DNA of 64,000 nucleotides, taken from assembly GCA_022605955.1 (NCBI GenBank), contig JAKCOZ010000009.1:1550001-1614000 (forward strand), in the 5' to 3' direction. This document shows positions 35,973 to 48,247 of the stretch, piece by piece. Numbering within the stretch: the first letter of the stretch is position 1; every line of letters begins with the position of its first letter. The notes below the pieces were generated by a model. The model was not told where the DNA came from. It saw only the letters and a program-made list of their open reading frames with translations, and searched no databases. Position numbers and translations under genes: made by a program. The DNA comes from Rallus limicola. Taxonomy: Eukaryota > Chordata > Aves > Gruiformes > Rallidae.

Positions 35973-35993
35973 GGGGGGGGGGGGGGGGGGGGG
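35973..35993 (+). repeat. 21-base G homopolymer
   Basis: Uninterrupted G run, followed by a GTTTG/GTTTT-rich stretch. It can form a G-quadruplex on the plus strand. The exact length is uncertain because such runs are hard to read and often collapse or slip. Confidence 0.95.
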
Positions 35994-36418
35994 TTGTTTT
36001 GTTTGGTTTGTTATTTTTGTGTTTTTGATCACCTGGGAAGCAACTGCAAAAGAAACTGGAATTGTTTCCCAGCTGATAGCCCTGTGAGCTGCACAGAGAT
36101 CTAATGCACAGCGATGGGATTGGTATTTGCAGTGGTGCTCATTTTTAAGGCACGCTGTAACTTCCATCAAGCTTCTTAGGAAATGAATTGTGCTGCAGTA
36201 CGGGTCTAATTTTAGCAGGTTTGAGGAAAAAAAAACCAACCCAAACGACCCAGTCCATTTGCTTTAGAATCATGCTGAGTGAAAGCAAGAAGTCGTTTAA
36301 GTGGCAATTGTCATATAAGCACTTTTACAGTGAAAAAACAAATCAAACACAAAAGCATGGCAAAACCTACTGCTACATAAAAACTAAGCAGGCTTTTATC
36401 TTTTAATCAGCCTGGTTT
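35994..36418. other. Unique sequence, nothing recognised
   Basis: About 425 bases between the G tract and the AT-rich block. No exon or element is recognised. Confidence 0.5.
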
Positions 36419-36925
36419 CACATATATATATATAAAAAAATATATAAAGGCATATATATATAAATATATGTAAAGGCATACATATAGTCTTACATTATAT
36501 ATATTATACCTAATTTTATATAATATATAATTAATCATATATTACATATTATAAAATATATATTATATGTAATAATATATTGAATTATTATATTATATTA
36601 ATACATTATATTATATTATATATAATTAAATATTGTATTCTATATATGATATATTAATTCTATGTATCATATATAGAATTAAAATATATGTTATAATATA
36701 TAAGTGTATGTATGCTTATATATAATTCATTATATATTATAATATATAAGCATATATTGTAATATATAAGCATATATACACGTATATATTATATATTATA
36801 ATATGCATAATATATAATAAAATAGAACAAAATGAAATATTATATATTATAATATCATTATGTATAGTTTTATTATATTTTCATCTATAAACATATATAT
36901 ATGATTATACATTATATATCCATTG
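36419..36925. repeat. 500-base AT-rich, TA-repeat block
   Basis: Almost only A and T, with (TA)n runs and repeated near-palindromes such as ATAATATATAAGCATATAT (two or three copies around 36735-36780) and AAAGGCATA repeats near the left edge (36446, 36472). The sequence is highly self-complementary and could extrude cruciforms. It looks like an expanded and interrupted microsatellite with no coding content. Confidence 0.9.
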
Positions 36926-39700
36926 GACACAGATGTATGCACACTGTACATTGAAGAAAAGAAGAAAAAAAGGTACTTCTCACTAATTAAGTTTCCAATC
37001 AAGGACACAATCAGCACAAGCTCAGAGCTACCATTAGAGCTGCTCTGAGAGTGTCCACAGCCCTAGAGCAGCAGCTGACATGAGAGATGCCAAGCTGGAA
37101 GCCTTATGCTAACACACTCCTACACCCCAGTGGCAAAAAAGGGACACGTCTCCAAGCAAACCTTTTTGCTCAATCAGAACAAGCAAACAAACAAGCAAAC
37201 CAGCCTGATGAGCAGAATTCAGACTTGGGATTTTTCCTTAAATATTTCATGAAGCCAGAGGGGGTGTTTGCAAATGCCCTGGTGCTTCCTCTGCAATATC
37301 AGGGTGCCAATCAGAACTGAGGTTTCTGCAGAGGAGAAGGATGTAAATCCCTTCATTACAGAGTCAATCTTAATATGAAAAAAGGGCAAGTGCTCCACGT
37401 TAGACAGGGTTATACCAGTTCAGCTCCTATCATAATTAATGAGAGTGTTGTGGCTAAATGCCATCACACCATTTTAGGTGTCCTAGGGCCTCATTCAATT
37501 CCCACTGAAAACAGGAGGCATCAGATCATTCAATTAACTTCCGCGGCCTTTGGGTTGGACTTCAGGCTCTACTTGGAATGAGGTGAAGTTCTCCACTGAG
37601 AGACCACTTCCAATTCCTTTTTACTAAAGCTGAGTATCCCAAAAGAGCACAGGAGACCTCATCCTTTCCACACTTAACATTAAATTGGGGGCTTCTGGAG
37701 GAACCTAGGACATCTCATCCCCCAACTACAATAATTTCCTTTGAAATTCTTTAAGTGAAAAAAAAACCAAAAAAACCCACCCCAAAAATCACCTTCTTTT
37801 GTATAATGCAAACCATTAGACATGATTATAGACAGAATATAGTCCAACACATATGGGTTTCTATCAACACGTTACCTTTTTGCTGTGTGGCACACTGGGG
37901 AAGAAATAACTGAAGAGGGGATTTCTTTCTGTCCTTATAACCACATGCAAGACAGTAATACTGCGACTTGACTGCTACAATCCAAGCAACATTTCTCAGA
38001 AGTATGCTTTCCCCACATATTAAATGCTTGTCTACATGTAGTTAATCTTTAAAAGTACATGATTCTGCTATCATCTTCAGAGTATCAGAAAACAGGCACG
38101 CGATACGCATGTCTGGAAGGCAGCTGTGCAGGAATTGACAGACATTATTATTGTGCCCTCTAGAAACATCCAGAGAGACAAATGATGATCATTTCCTCAT
38201 AAATCACGTCTAAAAACATGAAAAATGCAATGGAGCCTTATTTTATTAATATGATCTTATCAGCACTAACGGAGGAGGTAGAATTTGGGTCTGCAATGTG
38301 TATGTGACTTACCTTCGTGACAGACTGTTCCTGGGCTTGCAATCACGTGTGCGTAGAAAAAGAAAAGAAAAAAATCTTATTCAAGATGAGCAGAGCAATA
38401 TATTTTGCCTCTTCTGTGTTGCTGTATTACTTTTACTGATCCTTGATGATTGACAGGAGAGCAGAGCTGCAGCCTACCATTTCAGAACAACTTAACCAAG
38501 ACAGCAGTGGAGTTTTTTTGTTCATCAGGACTAAAGGGATAAAGGAAAAAAGAGAACGTTTTAGACTGAGAGAATCCAAGGTAACAATTCTGCATTTTCT
38601 CCATGCTTTCAAGCTGGAATGTTTTCATTATTTTTAATATAAAGGAAACTTTTGAAAATATTTTTGGCTGAATCTGTTGAATGAGAATAAGGGTAGCCTC
38701 CCCCACACTGAATTTTTATTCAGTGAAAAGCTCATAAATTGAAGTTCCACTAACTTTTTTTCAACATCATTATCTCCCCCTTTTCCACCTACATCTTCTA
38801 AGATTTTCTATTCATTATAGAATTTGGTGCCAAGTTGGCTCCACAGTTCAGAAGTCTTTGAATTACAGGTAACAGTGTGGAGTGTCTTGGTGAATAAGGT
38901 GAGAAGTTTGAGCCTTGAACAGATCTTCTCCAGCTTTGGTGGCACTAAGATCCAACATGCCATGTTTGCCTTTCACACAGCAGATTTTTTACTGCAGGAG
39001 GACTTTACTAGATGCTCTTTTCAGGAGGACCATGTCAAAATATATTCTTCACTTCCAAATATTCCCCCCCAAATCATGCAGGTAGACATCTGAAGCATTC
39101 AGTAGGAAGGCTAATACTAACCTGCAAAAATTCTTGTAGAATCGTGATCTTATAGGATTTGGAACAGTTATTATGTTCTTTAGAGAGGAACAGCAAAATA
39201 AACCCTCCCAATTAGGGAAGAATGCTTTCCCTCCCAGAAGATGGCAAATGATACCAAGCAGGGAGAATCAATCACCTGCCAGGAAGGAAATTAAATCTTT
39301 TATAAACAGCTTGGCTGGCTTATAAGGAGGATGCTGTTGGTGTAGCTCTGAGGCCAAGGCAAGACTGTAACAGCCATGTCTGTCTGGGAGAGACACTGAT
39401 TATGTTAGTAACTGCACATTAAATAACATGGGCTCAAATTTCTCCCTACTTAATGAACAATTCCTGTGGTAAATTCCCTAAATCTTGTGGAAAAATGAAT
39501 GGGAAGTTTGACACTGAAGGAGAACTATCTGACCAATGTTCCTAAGCATAGGCCAAGCACTTTTGGGACTATGAGCCCCTCTCTGAGAAGCTCTTAGAGG
39601 AAAACATAGGAGATTACTACATGGTTTAATACCAAAATGTCCTTAGCAAATTAAAAGCTTCTATAAAGGAACTATAGGCTCAAACTGTTGGGTTTGATTT
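36926..39700. other. Unique sequence, no gene recognised
   Basis: About 2.8 kb. It contains an A/C-rich low-complexity patch near 37759-37785. Small open frames (for example 38824-39093) lack domains. Confidence 0.55.
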
Positions 39701-40330
39701 CATAGAATCACAGAATCACAGAATCACAGGGGTTGGAAGAGACCTCAAGAGCTCATGGGGTCCAACCCCCTGCCAAAGCAGCTCCCAGCTCATATTGCAC
39801 AGGGAGGCGTCCAGACAGGGCTGGAATCTCTCCAGAGAAGGAGACTCCACACCCCCTGGGCAGCCTGGCCCAGGGCTCCCTCACCCTCACTGGGAAGAAG
39901 TCCTTCCCCATATTGGTGTGGAACTCCCTGTGCTCCAACTTGAGGCCATCGCCCCTTGTCCTGTCCCCACAGACACTGAAAAGGGGCTGCCCATTTCCCC
40001 CTGCATCCCATGCTTAAGATAATTATAAACATTAATAAGGTCCCCCCTTAGTCTTCTCTTCTCCAGGCTGAACAGCCCCAGCTCCCTCAGCCTTTCCTCA
40101 CAGGGGAGATGCTCCAGGCCCTTCATCCCCTCCGTAGCCTCCTCTGGACTCTCTCCAGGAGATCCCTGTCCTTTTGATCCCAGGGAGCCCAGCACTGGAC
40201 ACAACACTCCAGGTGGGGCCTGAGCAGGGCAGAGCAGAGGGGGAGGATCCCCTCCTGTGACCTGCTGCCCACACTCCTCCTGATGCCCCCAGGATCCCAT
40301 TGTCTCTCTCAGCCCCCCAGGACACACATC
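39701..40330 (-). mobile_element. CR1 LINE 3' end, group A (young), longest group A copy
   Basis: It starts with three tail octamers in a row (CATAGAATCACAGAATCACA, then GAATCACAGG) and runs through the 3' UTR into ORF2. On the minus strand the frame shows [20 protein letters not shown], then [17 protein letters not shown] and [17 protein letters not shown]. It reaches further 5' than its relatives, to a TGATGCCCCCAGGATCCCAT block. It is part of the family at 9823, 28340 and 58175 and carries the same two frame changes. Confidence 0.95.
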
Positions 40331-41248
40331 TTACCAAAATTTCAGGTTCCACATCCTTATTTCAAGATCATTGATTTTCACCATGTCACGCCAACATAAA
40401 GTCTCCTAGCCACTCAAGCATGAGGTGGAGTAACCAGCAGGATGATTGCCTTGACAGGGCAGGCTGTGTCCCTGGAACACGCTCTGCCTTAACCGTGAGC
40501 TCCCTGGAGAATGAAGATCCTCTCAATCGGCGTATTGCTATTGGCAAGCAAAAGGACTGGGAAGGATTGCCACAGCTCCCATTTAGGCTGCAAAGCCACT
40601 ACATTAATGAGATACCTGACTACCCTGAGCACTGAGGTCCTCTAAAAATCTGCCTGTAAATATCACATTGACAGCTCTGGGTGATAGCTGTTTTCTAGGC
40701 ATTTAATAGGAGTAAAGCACTGAGAATAGGAACTGGGTATGGAATGGGTGACAAGATCCTTTATGTTACATCTAAAATTCCCCCACCAGCCAACACTTCT
40801 TATTAGCTTGGAAAAGAATGTCATCATGCACAAAAATATTTCTAACTGTTCCTCAGGTGGAGTAAATGGTCTGACTGGTGCTTTTCCCTGGAAGGTCTGC
40901 CTTCTGTCTTTCCAGAGTTAACTCTGGCACAGGAGGATTGCTTTGCCTGAGAAAGTTAAGCAATCTGTAGATATGAAAGACAACTCATACTGATGCAGGC
41001 TATAAATAAAGGATGTAAAGAATAAAAGATATTACTGCAGTCCACGAGACTGTGGGCTTAATTTGCCTCTCTAGGAGAGGGATAAATGCATGAAGGCAGA
41101 AGTCTTGAAGCCATTAAATCACAGGATGCTTTCACTTTTTCCCTGTCACAAACAAGATGATCACTGTTCTTCCTGATGGACATCATTGCTTCTTCCTTCA
41201 GTCCAGGTGAAGATCAGTAAGTACATCAGGGAGTTCAGGACAAGAAGT
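40331..41248. other. Unique sequence, nothing recognised
   Basis: About 920 bases of unique DNA between a CR1 and an LTR. No exon is recognised. Confidence 0.5.
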
Positions 41249-41735
41249 TGTAGTGGACTGACCTTGACTGCCTGCTAGAAGCCCACCCAGCCACGCTCTC
41301 CTTCCCACTTCTCAAAAGGACAGAAGGAGCCAATAAAATGGAAAAACTTGTGGGTTGGGACAAAGACAAGGAGATCACTTAACAGTTACCATCATGGGCA
41401 AACAGGCTCAGGGAGAATCCATTTATTTCCATATAAAAATAGAGTGAGACTGTGAGAAACAAAGACAAATTAAAACAGCACCTTCCCTACCCCAGGCTCA
41501 ACATCACTCCTTCACTACCAGCTGTTCACCTCCTCCCCACCCCTGAGCTGCACAGGGAGGTGGGTACTGGGGGTTGTGGTTCATCCATAAGAGCTCCTTT
41601 CTGTTAATCCTTCCTCCTCACCCTTTTACTCTGCTCTGACATGGTCACAGAAGGGAAACACCTCCCTCACCATGGTCCTCCCTGCCCCTGCCTGCAGCCC
41701 CTCCTCCCCTCTTCTTCACTGACAGAGCTAGGCAG
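41249..41735 (-). mobile_element. Partial avian ERV LTR
   Basis: It begins TGTAGTGGACTGACCTTGAC, then GCCCACCCAGCCACGCTCTC, GTGGGTTGGGACAAAGACAA, GATCACTTAACAGTTACCAT and CATGGGCAAACAGGCTC. It is followed by a GAGCTGCACAGGGAGG, GGGGGTTGTGGTTCATC and TTCCTCCTCACCC series. This order of blocks is that of a common avian ERVL-type LTR, read in reverse. The far end (toward 41735) fades into CT-rich sequence and no CA end or target duplication is visible. The family is recognised from memory of avian repeats. Confidence 0.65.
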
Positions 41736-44700
41736 GGCTAACCAAGTTAGATACAAGAACAAGGGTAGGGTGTGGGGTTTTTTTTAAATAGAACACTTTG
41801 AGGACAAATTGCTGATCACTTTACTTTTCCCATCCAAATTGGACCCAAAAACTCCAAGGCCTTGGGGCAGTAGCTGCTGCTTGCATTTGTGATACCCCAA
41901 AAAGAGTTTGTCATCATTAAATCATTTACACCCCTGGGGCAGCGCTGCTGGGGACCTGTCAGCACCTTCAATGCTGAACACCCCATTTGCCTCCCAGTTG
42001 CAGCACTGGGGAAAGGCAAGAGGAGCTTTTAAATGCCAACTGCAATTTCCCTCCTTGATTCTGCAGAACCCAAGTTTGTTGATCTTTAGATACGCTGTGA
42101 GAAAAAAAAGCTATCTGTGAGTAATTCTGCATAAATCACTAGATTTGCAGCCCCTTTTAGGAAGAAAACCTATTCCTTCTCTGGGATACTTAATCAGCAT
42201 GGCAGCCACTGGTATAACCTGAATTCAGCAAAAGTTTAATTGTATTTCTGCGTGTTTAGAGCTCCATTAATATGCCCCATCCTGTGTCTGTAGGTTATAC
42301 ACTTCAGTGTTCCCTGCACAACTGCAGACTAGAGGCCTGAATAAACTGCAGTTCAGCCAAAGTTTAAGCAAACACTAGATGTAAAAGCAGGTAAAACATC
42401 TGCCTGAATCCATAGTGGGTTTTTCCAATCAGATAAAATAATAGACATCAGATCACTGTTATAAGAGACTGAAATTACAACGATTGATTGCACTACCTCC
42501 CTCCCCCCAACAGAGAGTTATCTCTACAGTAAAAAAGAAGCAGGGTTTCTGTTTCAGTTAAAAATTGCATTACTTTACCATTATGTTACAAACACTTAAT
42601 TTTATGTATTATGATTGTGGGAATTTCATTAGTGAATTTCTGCTTTTCTGTGAGCACTGTGGAATGATAAAATCATAAAGGAACTGAAGGCATGCCAGTA
42701 TTCAATCTGGACACAAATCTCCTTCTCTGTTTGGTGAAAGAACACTTTAGGCACAGCCTCTGTGCAGCAGACAGGGTACAGCATTGCCACGTGCCTTCCA
42801 CGCTCCATTCGCAGCCTGAAAATACCCTGTTTATACAACTACAGCCTCTGTAGCCCATCACCAGGCTTGCTCAGTGTGCAGCACTGGGGCAAAGGCAGCC
42901 TCAGAGAAGGCTGGACTCCATCCTCAATGGCTTCCTCTTGGAAGATTTGCACACAAGACACTCAGTTCCCCACAGAGGAGGGCAGAAAGCACAAGAATTT
43001 CAGAGTAAAATCCCAGGGAAGGGAAGGTTTCAGCTCCTTAAAGTTATCACTGCTTTTGGATTGAAAAGATCTTTGGGTGCTGAGGTAGATGATTATATTC
43101 CAACTATAGGTTTAGTCCGTGGAAGATGAGGAAAACCTTTCAAGTGGTTGGTTTGTTTACTGGAAGCAATTCTGGTTCAGGAGCCCCATGGCTTTGCATC
43201 AGACTCAGCAGAGGATCTCTGCTGAAACAAGAAGTGAAACATCTCTGAGATGCCCTAACCCTTGCTTTTCACATCAGAAGTGAACTGCTTTGATGTCTGG
43301 CAAGAATTCCAGCACTTGTCCCAAAAGCCATAATCCCACTCAGCAGCCTCCACAAAGGGAATTAGGAGAACGATGGAGAATGTCCCCATATACAAAACTA
43401 CCTCAAGCAGGCATCCAGGAGGTAGGAGACAAAATCCTGAGCCTGCAGGTCTAGGTGTAGAAGCACATAGGAGGGTGTGCTTCCCTGCAAGCCTACAAAG
43501 CCCTTCCACATGCCCACTGTGGTCTATTGAGGGCGCTGTGCTGCAGCCCACACATAGGCACAGGCAATGATCCCCTGCAATATTTTAACTGCAAAGGTTT
43601 GAGCACAGACAAACAGTGTGAGCAACAGAGAAACAGCAACTTGTCTTTCATCTTGGAGAAAATGAGTACAACCACCTAAAAGGAAGCACAGGGGGTTTGG
43701 AAATATCAGCACTTTCAACTGGCACAGGTCAACAGGGCATCTTCTAATTATGTCGTGGGTTCAGGTCAACCCCAAAAGTAACTCTGGCACAGTATTTGCC
43801 AATGTATTGGCTTCTCTAGGAGCGAAAGGAATCTTCACCTGTGTGTACCCATGGGGTTAAAAATTAAAATAAATCACTCTGTTATTCGAACAGCTGATTT
43901 TTCTCCCTCTTCTGGCACCAGACACATTTTTCATCAAGAATTCCTACCATATCAGAGGGGGACGAATGACTCTGGAAAATATTTCCCTGAATTTATAAGC
44001 ATCAATAAGCTGAGCACGGGCTAATAGTATTTTAGCCAATAAAATTGAACTGTCTTGCCTAAAAGGTTACTTACCCAGCAGCCTATCCCTCAAAAGCTGT
44101 TTATGTACATGTGCATACTGCAATGTGCCCAATACAGTATAGGAATACCTTATGTAAATTCCAGTTACAGGTAAAATAATAGCAGCATTGGTTTACTGCA
44201 AGCTATAGGGTTATATGGCACTTTTTCTTTTTATTTTTTGTAAGTCAATAGCAAAGCTTTCATCAGCTTAAATGGAAGAAGAATAAAATCTTCTCTCAGA
44301 GTTGGCCTTGAAGTAAAAATTAGGTTTGCAACCCTGGCTCCAAGACAGTGTAATTACACCTTTGACTTCAGAATTACCTCAGTTCTACCTGTGATGTACT
44401 TAGGCTCTATATTTGGATTCACTATGAATTACTCCTTCACCTTTGAGACATCCATAAGATTCTTAAAGATACTTAGGAATCTAATTCCAACAGATGCTTC
44501 TTTAATACTTACACAGCTACAAAGGCTTAAATTCTGTTCACACTTCTCTTTGTGACTGCTTTCTCCATCTTTATTTTCCAAGAGAAGTTTACTGACTCTG
44601 CATGAACATTTACTATGTCTGTATTATTGAAAAAAAATTTGGATTCAGGCTACAAGAATGTGTGAAAGTCAAGAAAATCAAAGCCAGGTTGTTAGAAGGC

Positions 44701-45028
44701 TGTAAGATACCACCATATTTATATGCAATAGTAGGTGACATATTTCCCTCCCTCTATGCTTTTGTACTCTGATGCCACATCAGCATACTCATTTATCTGG
44801 TTAAATATATGCAGTAAATATTCACCACAGCTTCAGTTAAGATGACCACAGAAACACTGTGGAATACTGTGCTGTGAATATGTGAACATGAGTGTGTAAG
44901 TCCATGTGTATTTGCACAGATTTTTATTAATTATGATTTAAAAAAAAAAGATATTGGATTTTCCATTTCAGACATATTAAAATCAATAATTCTAAGGCTA
45001 GCTCAAAATAGAGACAGAACTCTTAGTA
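41736..45028. other. Unique sequence, no gene recognised
   Basis: About 3.3 kb with no recognised element. A minus-strand frame at 43255-43551 and a plus frame at 42762-43064 show no domain. The part at about 44000-44200 is complex, AT-rich and TAAT-containing, like conserved non-coding DNA, but this is only an impression. Confidence 0.5.
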
Positions 45029-45850
45029 CAGAATCACAGAATGTTAGGATGTGGAAGGCACCTCTGGAGATCATCTAGTCCAACCCCCTGCCAGAGCAGG
45101 GTCACCTAGATTAGGTCACACAGGAACACATCCAGGCAGGTTTGAGTGTCTCCAGAGAAAGAGACCCCACAGCCTCTCTGGGCAGCCTGTCCCAGGGCTC
45201 TGCCACCCTCACTGTGAAAAGTTCCTCCTGACATTCCCATGGAACTTCCTCTGCTCCAGCTGCACCCGCTGCCCCTTGTCCTGTTGCTGCCACCCCTGAT
45301 CAAAGCCTGGCTGCATCCTCCTGATACTGACCCTTTACTTATTTATAGACATTGATGGGGTCAATCCTCAGTCTCCTCCAGCTTAAAGAAACCAGCTCCC
45401 TCAGCCTTTCCTCATAAGGAAGGTGTTCCACTTCCTTAATCATCTTGGTGACCCTGCACTGGGCTCTTTCAAGGAGTTCCCTGTCCTCCTGGTACTGAGG
45501 GGCCCAGAACTGGACACAATACTCCTGATGCTGCCTCACCAGGGCAGAGTAGAGGGGAAGGAGAACCTCTCTCGACCTACTCACCGCACCTCTAATACAC
45601 CCCAGGATGCCATTAGCCTTCAGGGCCAGCAGGGCACATTGCTGGTTGTGGCCATCCTGCTGTCTACCTGGACGCTGAAGTCCCTTTCCCCTGTGCTGCT
45701 CTCCAACAGGTCCATCCCCAACCTACACTGGGACATGGGGTTGTTCTTCCCCAGCTGCAAGACACTACACTTGACCTTGTTGTACTTCATTGAATTTCTC
45801 CCCACCCATCTCTCCAGCCTGTCTAGGTCTTGCTGAAGTAACAAGCCACC
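45029..45850 (-). mobile_element. Older CR1 copy reaching into ORF2, longest CR1 here
   Basis: From the reversed tail CAGAATCACAGAATGTTAGG it extends about 820 bases into ORF2. In sense order the minus strand reads LLLQQDLDRLERWVGRN, NKVKCSVLQLGKNNP and [15 protein letters not shown] in one frame (to about 45620). After a frame change it reads [39 protein letters not shown] and [13 protein letters not shown] (45339-45584), then RLPREAVGSLSLE. This is the RT C-terminal and tail domain of CR1 ORF2. It differs from groups A and B in sequence and is an older subfamily. It is broken by at least two frame changes and 5'-truncated in the LLQQDLDRLE segment. Confidence 0.95.
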
Positions 45851-46365
45851 TACTGCAAGAACGCCATTCCACTGATCAGTTTGGAACATGTAGTGTCTTT
45901 CTTTTCTTCCCTGATGGCCAAAAATATTTGCAATCCTCAGAAAATCTTCCATTAGACAGGAGCCAAGAAAAAAAACCACCCCTCCTGTACACATTTTCTT
46001 TCATTCCCTGGCTTAATTCAGAACCTTTAATGTTACTTTTAACGTCGTTTGCATGTGTTAATCATATCATTAATGTTATGACTGACAGATCGAAATTAGT
46101 TTAATGGAGAGTTCAGGGTTCTTAAATCAAGGCAGGCTTTTGGGTTCTCATGATTAATAGAGCAATACCCAAGCCACATATGCTCTAACTGAAAAGCAAG
46201 ACGGATAATGAGCTCAGGCGTCCGTTGAAGGAATTTTAAAATATATGGTGGGACAATGAAAGCACAATCCCCTGGAACTGAGGCAGGGTAATCTGTCTGT
46301 CATAGGCAATGCTAGAAGAAAAAGTGCTGACTCAGCAGGGAGATTCACAAGTTCAGCCATAAAAT
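45851..46365. other. Unique sequence, nothing recognised
   Basis: About 515 bases of unique DNA between two CR1 copies. No exon or element. Confidence 0.5.
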
Positions 46366-46397
46366 CATAGAATCACAGAATCACAGGGGTTGGAAGG
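46366..46397 (-). mobile_element. Inverted CR1 3' tip, 32 bases
   Basis: CATAGAATCACAGAATCACA followed by GGGGTTGGAAGG, the reversed CR1 terminus. It lies 7 bases before the 5' boundary of the plus-strand CR1 at 46404. It matches the reverse complement of 46881-46912 at 30 of 32 positions, so the CR1 is bounded by inverted copies of its own tail. Confidence 0.88.
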
Positions 46398-46403
46398 CAC
46401 TGG

Positions 46404-46913
46404 GCACCTGGAGTGTTGTGTCCAGTGCTGGGCTCCCTGGGATCAAAAGGACAGGGATCTCCTGGAGAGAGTCCAGAGGAGGCTACGGAGGGGATGAAGG
46501 GCCTGGAGCATCTCCCCTGTGAGGAAAGGCTGAGGGAGCTGGGGCTGTTCAGCCTGGAGAAGAGAAGACTAAGGGGGGACCTAATTAATGTCTATCAATA
46601 GCTGAAGTGTGGGACACAGGGGGAAATGGGCAGCCCCTTTTCAGTGTCTGTGGGGACAGGACAAGGGGCAATGGCCTCAAGTTGGAGCACAGGGAGTTCC
46701 ACACCAACCTGGGAAGAACTTTTGCCCAGTGAGGGTGAGGGAGCCCTGGGACAGGCTGCCCAGGGGGTGTGGAGACTCCTTCTCTGGAGAGATTCCAGCC
46801 CTGTCTGGACGCCTCCCTGTGTGCCCTGTCCTAGGGACCCTGCTTTGGCAGGGGGTTGGACCAGATGGGCTCTGGGGGTCCCTTCCAACCCCTGTGATCC
46901 TGGGATTCTATGA
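46404..46913 (+). mobile_element. CR1 LINE 3' end, group A, second sublineage
   Basis: A plus-strand CR1 starting GCACCTGGAGTGTTGTGTCC in ORF2 ([34 protein letters not shown]) and ending TGTGATCCTGGGATTCTATG. It has the group A 3' frame changes. After GACCTAATTAATGT it reads CTATCAATAGCTGAAGTGTG and GGACACAGGG, where six other group A copies read a TAATTATCTTAAGCA-type sequence and GGATGCAGGG. Only the copy at 49130 shares this alternative. Preceded by an inverted tail tip. Confidence 0.95.
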
Positions 46914-47426
46914 TATTGATCCCCTGCTCTCATACCTCTGGTGAGGACATCATTTCCCTGGAACCAGCTGTAAGATATAAGCAGAACACGAGTAATTTAA
47001 GTATATCTGATGGCAAGTATAAAGCCAAAAATAAGGAAAGGCTGTAGTTAACAAAGAACCAAGAGAAGTAACTCAGGATGGTTCAAAGTTAGAGTAGGAC
47101 TCACAGAGTGAAATAATGATAGGAAAGTTCTGGATGAATAATGAGATTTAAGCTCTTCTCATTAGCAAATTATGAGTCTCCAGGGATTAAATTTTAATAT
47201 CTAATTTGATAATTGACATTTTATCACAGCAATCACACAGCCAAAAATGTTGATTTTTTTTAAATTTTTTTTTTTACTCTCACAAGTTTTGTCAGGCAAA
47301 ACCCGTGTTCCATTTTCATCTCTCTTTGTTCCTACCTCAGATAAAGAAATAAATGTTGAAAATAAAGATTGAAACAGAAATTCCCATCATTTTATAAGCA
47401 AATGTCAATATATAAAATTAATGCCA
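46914..47426. other. Unique AT-rich sequence, nothing recognised
   Basis: About 510 bases. T runs at 47252-47275. No exon or element. Confidence 0.55.
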
Positions 47427-47537
47427 TTTTATTTTATTTTATTTTATTTTATATTACTTTATTTTATTTTTCTTTATTTTATATTACTTTATTTTATTTT
47501 ACTTTTATTTTCTTTTACTTTATTTTATTTTATTATT
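47427..47537 (+). repeat. TTTTA pentanucleotide array
   Basis: About 110 bases of mostly ATTTT units, with variants ATATTAC and CTTTATTTT every 20 to 40 bases. It begins with five clean units and becomes more interrupted to the right. Probably a variable microsatellite. Confidence 0.92.
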
Positions 47538-48247
47538 CATCTACTGAAACACAGTCCATCACTTCAGTTCATTACAGGTTCCATAATTATTCTGTAACAC
47601 ATGACAAGACAGAGGCTTCCTGTTAAACTTAACGACTTAAGAACAATATTCAGGCACTCAGCTTTTTGCAGAGGGAAATAAAATAATGCTAAGATTTCTA
47701 ACTAAAATGAGCAACATCAAGGAAAGCGTCTGAGGTGTGCTCAAGTGGTTATTGGAAGAAAAGTTGAATTGAAGAAAGAGATTTTGACAATTTTCAAATG
47801 CTTTGGGATGAATACAGTGCCAGTATCAAAGAGAGGGGGCCTTCAGGCTCTAGTGATTGCAAGATTGCTAATGAAAAATAAAACAAAGTGAGGAGGAATA
47901 GAAGAAAATTGCATATTCCTATCATTAGACCATAAATACTGCATAGATTGAAGTCTTTTTTCCCAAATAGATGATTCATGTTGCCAAGAAATATCAAGTG
48001 CATTTCAAACTTGTATCTTTGCAACATACACAGAGAACAATTACTCTTTGTACAAAGCTAGCAAAGTGTATAAACTAATTTACTGCATCAATGCATGTAA
48101 TTATGTTTTCTAACTCATCTCAGATCATATATACTACATTACACCTGTAATTTTCCCAGGTCATTGGTAATACATTACTGCAGTGCTGCTAAAAATCCAT
48201 TCACATGCTGTGTTTTCTTCCTGTAAAGCAAAAATTATTGCTCATGC
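47538..48247. other. Unique AT-rich sequence, nothing recognised
   Basis: About 710 bases, no exon or element recognised. Confidence 0.55.

Noticed and set aside
43751..43785. TGTCGTGGGTTCAGGTCAAC, like the start of an avian LTR
   Set aside because: The similarity stops after about 30 bases and there is no matching downstream block or end.
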